Shown piece after piece: positions 63,226 through 64,000 of a DNA stretch of 64,000 nucleotides. Position 1 is the stretch's first letter. Each line of letters starts with the position of its first letter. This DNA comes from Ctenosaura bakeri (lineage: Eukaryota; Chordata; Lepidosauria; Squamata; Iguanidae). Both the position numbers and the translations under genes were made by a program. The notes under the pieces were generated by a model. The model was not told the origin of the DNA. It worked only from the letters and a program-made list of their open reading frames with translations, and made no database searches. The DNA is taken from assembly GCA_948474755.1 (NCBI GenBank), contig CAOLHI010000019.1, positions 620,001 to 684,000 of the forward strand, read 5' to 3'.

Positions 63226-63712
63226 AGTTATACTTCCATAAATGCATTCTATGGAATGCTGGGTTTTGTAGTTTAATGAGGCACTAGAGCAAGGCTTTCC
63301 AAATGGTGTGTCACAACATGTTAGTGTGTTGCCTGAAGGGTGTAGGCTTGTCACCTCCCTGGGCTGAGAACAAGCCCCCCGCCAGCCTTGGAAAGGTATG
63401 TTATAAATAAATCATATATTTGTAAAAATATAAATGAAAGGTTTTCATGAGATATGTTGTGTCCCCATACATTTAGTTATTACAATTTATATATGTGCCT
63501 GAATCTCTTATAAGGGGCTAGTTTAACCTCTGGTTTATTAGTAAAACTGAATTACTGTGTCGCAAAATGATGCATGTCTTAAAAAGTGTGTCACCAAGAC
63601 GAAAAGTTTGGAAAGGTCTCCACTAGAGCATTCCAGCTGATAATTTTAAGTACTGTTCCCTAAACTGCAAATTCCAGGATGTTAAAGTGGAATCATAGTA
63701 CTATAACTATGC
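63226..63712. mobile_element. Hairpin MITE interrupted by a hAT-like insertion
   Basis: The outer halves TTATACTTCCATAAATGCAT ... GGGTTTTGTAGTTTA and CTAAACTGCAAATTCCAGGA ... TACTATAACTATGC resemble the hairpin MITE family of 52221-52400. The inner 63290-63620 segment splits them and is flanked by a duplicated octamer. Confidence 0.65.
63290..63620. mobile_element. hAT-like non-autonomous element with 8-bp target duplication
   Basis: Termini CAAGGCTTTCCAAA and TTTGGAAAGGTCTC are inverted. The octamer cactagag stands on both sides (63282-63289 and 63621-63628). TGGTGTGTCACAACATGTTA near the left end and GTGTGTCACC near the right are typical of Charlie-like MITEs. Confidence 0.8.
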
Positions 63713-64000
63713 GGTATACTTGAATCATTCTGGGTGGCTTTTTCCTCATTCACTGCTGTGTCTCAAGCCCATTTCTGTATTTTACCTCTCTGTGTCAACA
63801 AAGTTGATGTGGAGGGATGGCTCTGCTTGAATTAAGGAAAGTTTCATGCTTGTTAAGAATTAAAGTAACATTTCTACACATGCAAAAACAATTTTACCAC
63901 CACCAGAAGCTGTTACGTGTAGGCACTGGGAATGTTCCATTCTCTACCCTCCCACGCTAAATTATGGAGTCCACAACCAAGATTCCATAAAATAAATCTC

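Larger units (their letters stand above)
60831..64000. other. Intergenic sequence downstream of OTOGL
   Basis: No exon recognised on either strand. Contains an (AAAT)n run at 61220-61254 and the nested transposons at about 63226-63712. In mammals PTPRQ follows OTOGL (established knowledge); no PTPRQ exon was recognised in these 3 kb. Confidence 0.55.

Overview
The window is a vertebrate nuclear locus and almost certainly comes from a squamate reptile. It is AT-rich, has long introns with GT-AG splice sites, and carries several copies of the tRNA-derived, (CAA)n-tailed Sauria-type SINE typical of lizards and snakes. It also holds many small non-autonomous DNA transposons and one decayed L2/CR1-type LINE. 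No bacterial, CRISPR, rRNA or tRNA genes were seen. The species cannot be named from the sequence.

One protein-coding gene fills most of the window on the + strand: the 3' part of an otogelin-family gene, best called OTOGL (otogelin-like). Thirty-two coding exons between 8660 and 59676 join in a continuous frame, with all splice phases compatible, to give 6540 nt (2179 residues plus stop). The 5' exons lie upstream of the window. In order, the protein has: the second part of a VWD domain with its C8 domain, an AbfB-like beta-trefoil, a TIL-type Cys-rich module, a giant single-exon Ser/Thr/Pro-rich mucin-like region of about 850 residues, a fourth VWD domain with C8 and TIL modules, a string of short VWC-like Cys modules on phase 1-1 exons, and a C-terminal cystine knot (CTCK). 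This is the layout of a secreted glycoprotein of the acellular membranes of the inner ear (tectorial membrane, otoconial membrane, cupula).

Layout: 1-8659 holds no recognised exon, only SINEs, a pyrimidine-rich tract and doubtful coding remnants. 8660-24128 holds VWD3, C8, AbfB and TIL exons. 24887-27438 is the mucin-like exon. 28360-40472 holds VWD4, C8, TIL and the first VWC-like exons. 42961-59676 holds the remaining Cys modules and the CTCK. 59677 to about 60830 is the probable 3' UTR, and the rest is intergenic with repeats.

Most notable observation: residue by residue the gene looks like OTOGL rather than OTOG, yet it carries a very long mucin-like exon. As I recall the families, mammalian OTOGL has only a short linker at that point and the large Ser/Thr-rich region belongs to OTOG. 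The exon is tightly bracketed by a trinucleotide microsatellite on its acceptor side and a pogo/Tigger-like element 35 bases after its donor. Also notable are an exon-like but phase-incompatible ORF in the intron at 20885-21056, a large inverted duplication at 40801-41988, and a (TTTC)n microsatellite that serves as the polypyrimidine tract of the last exon.
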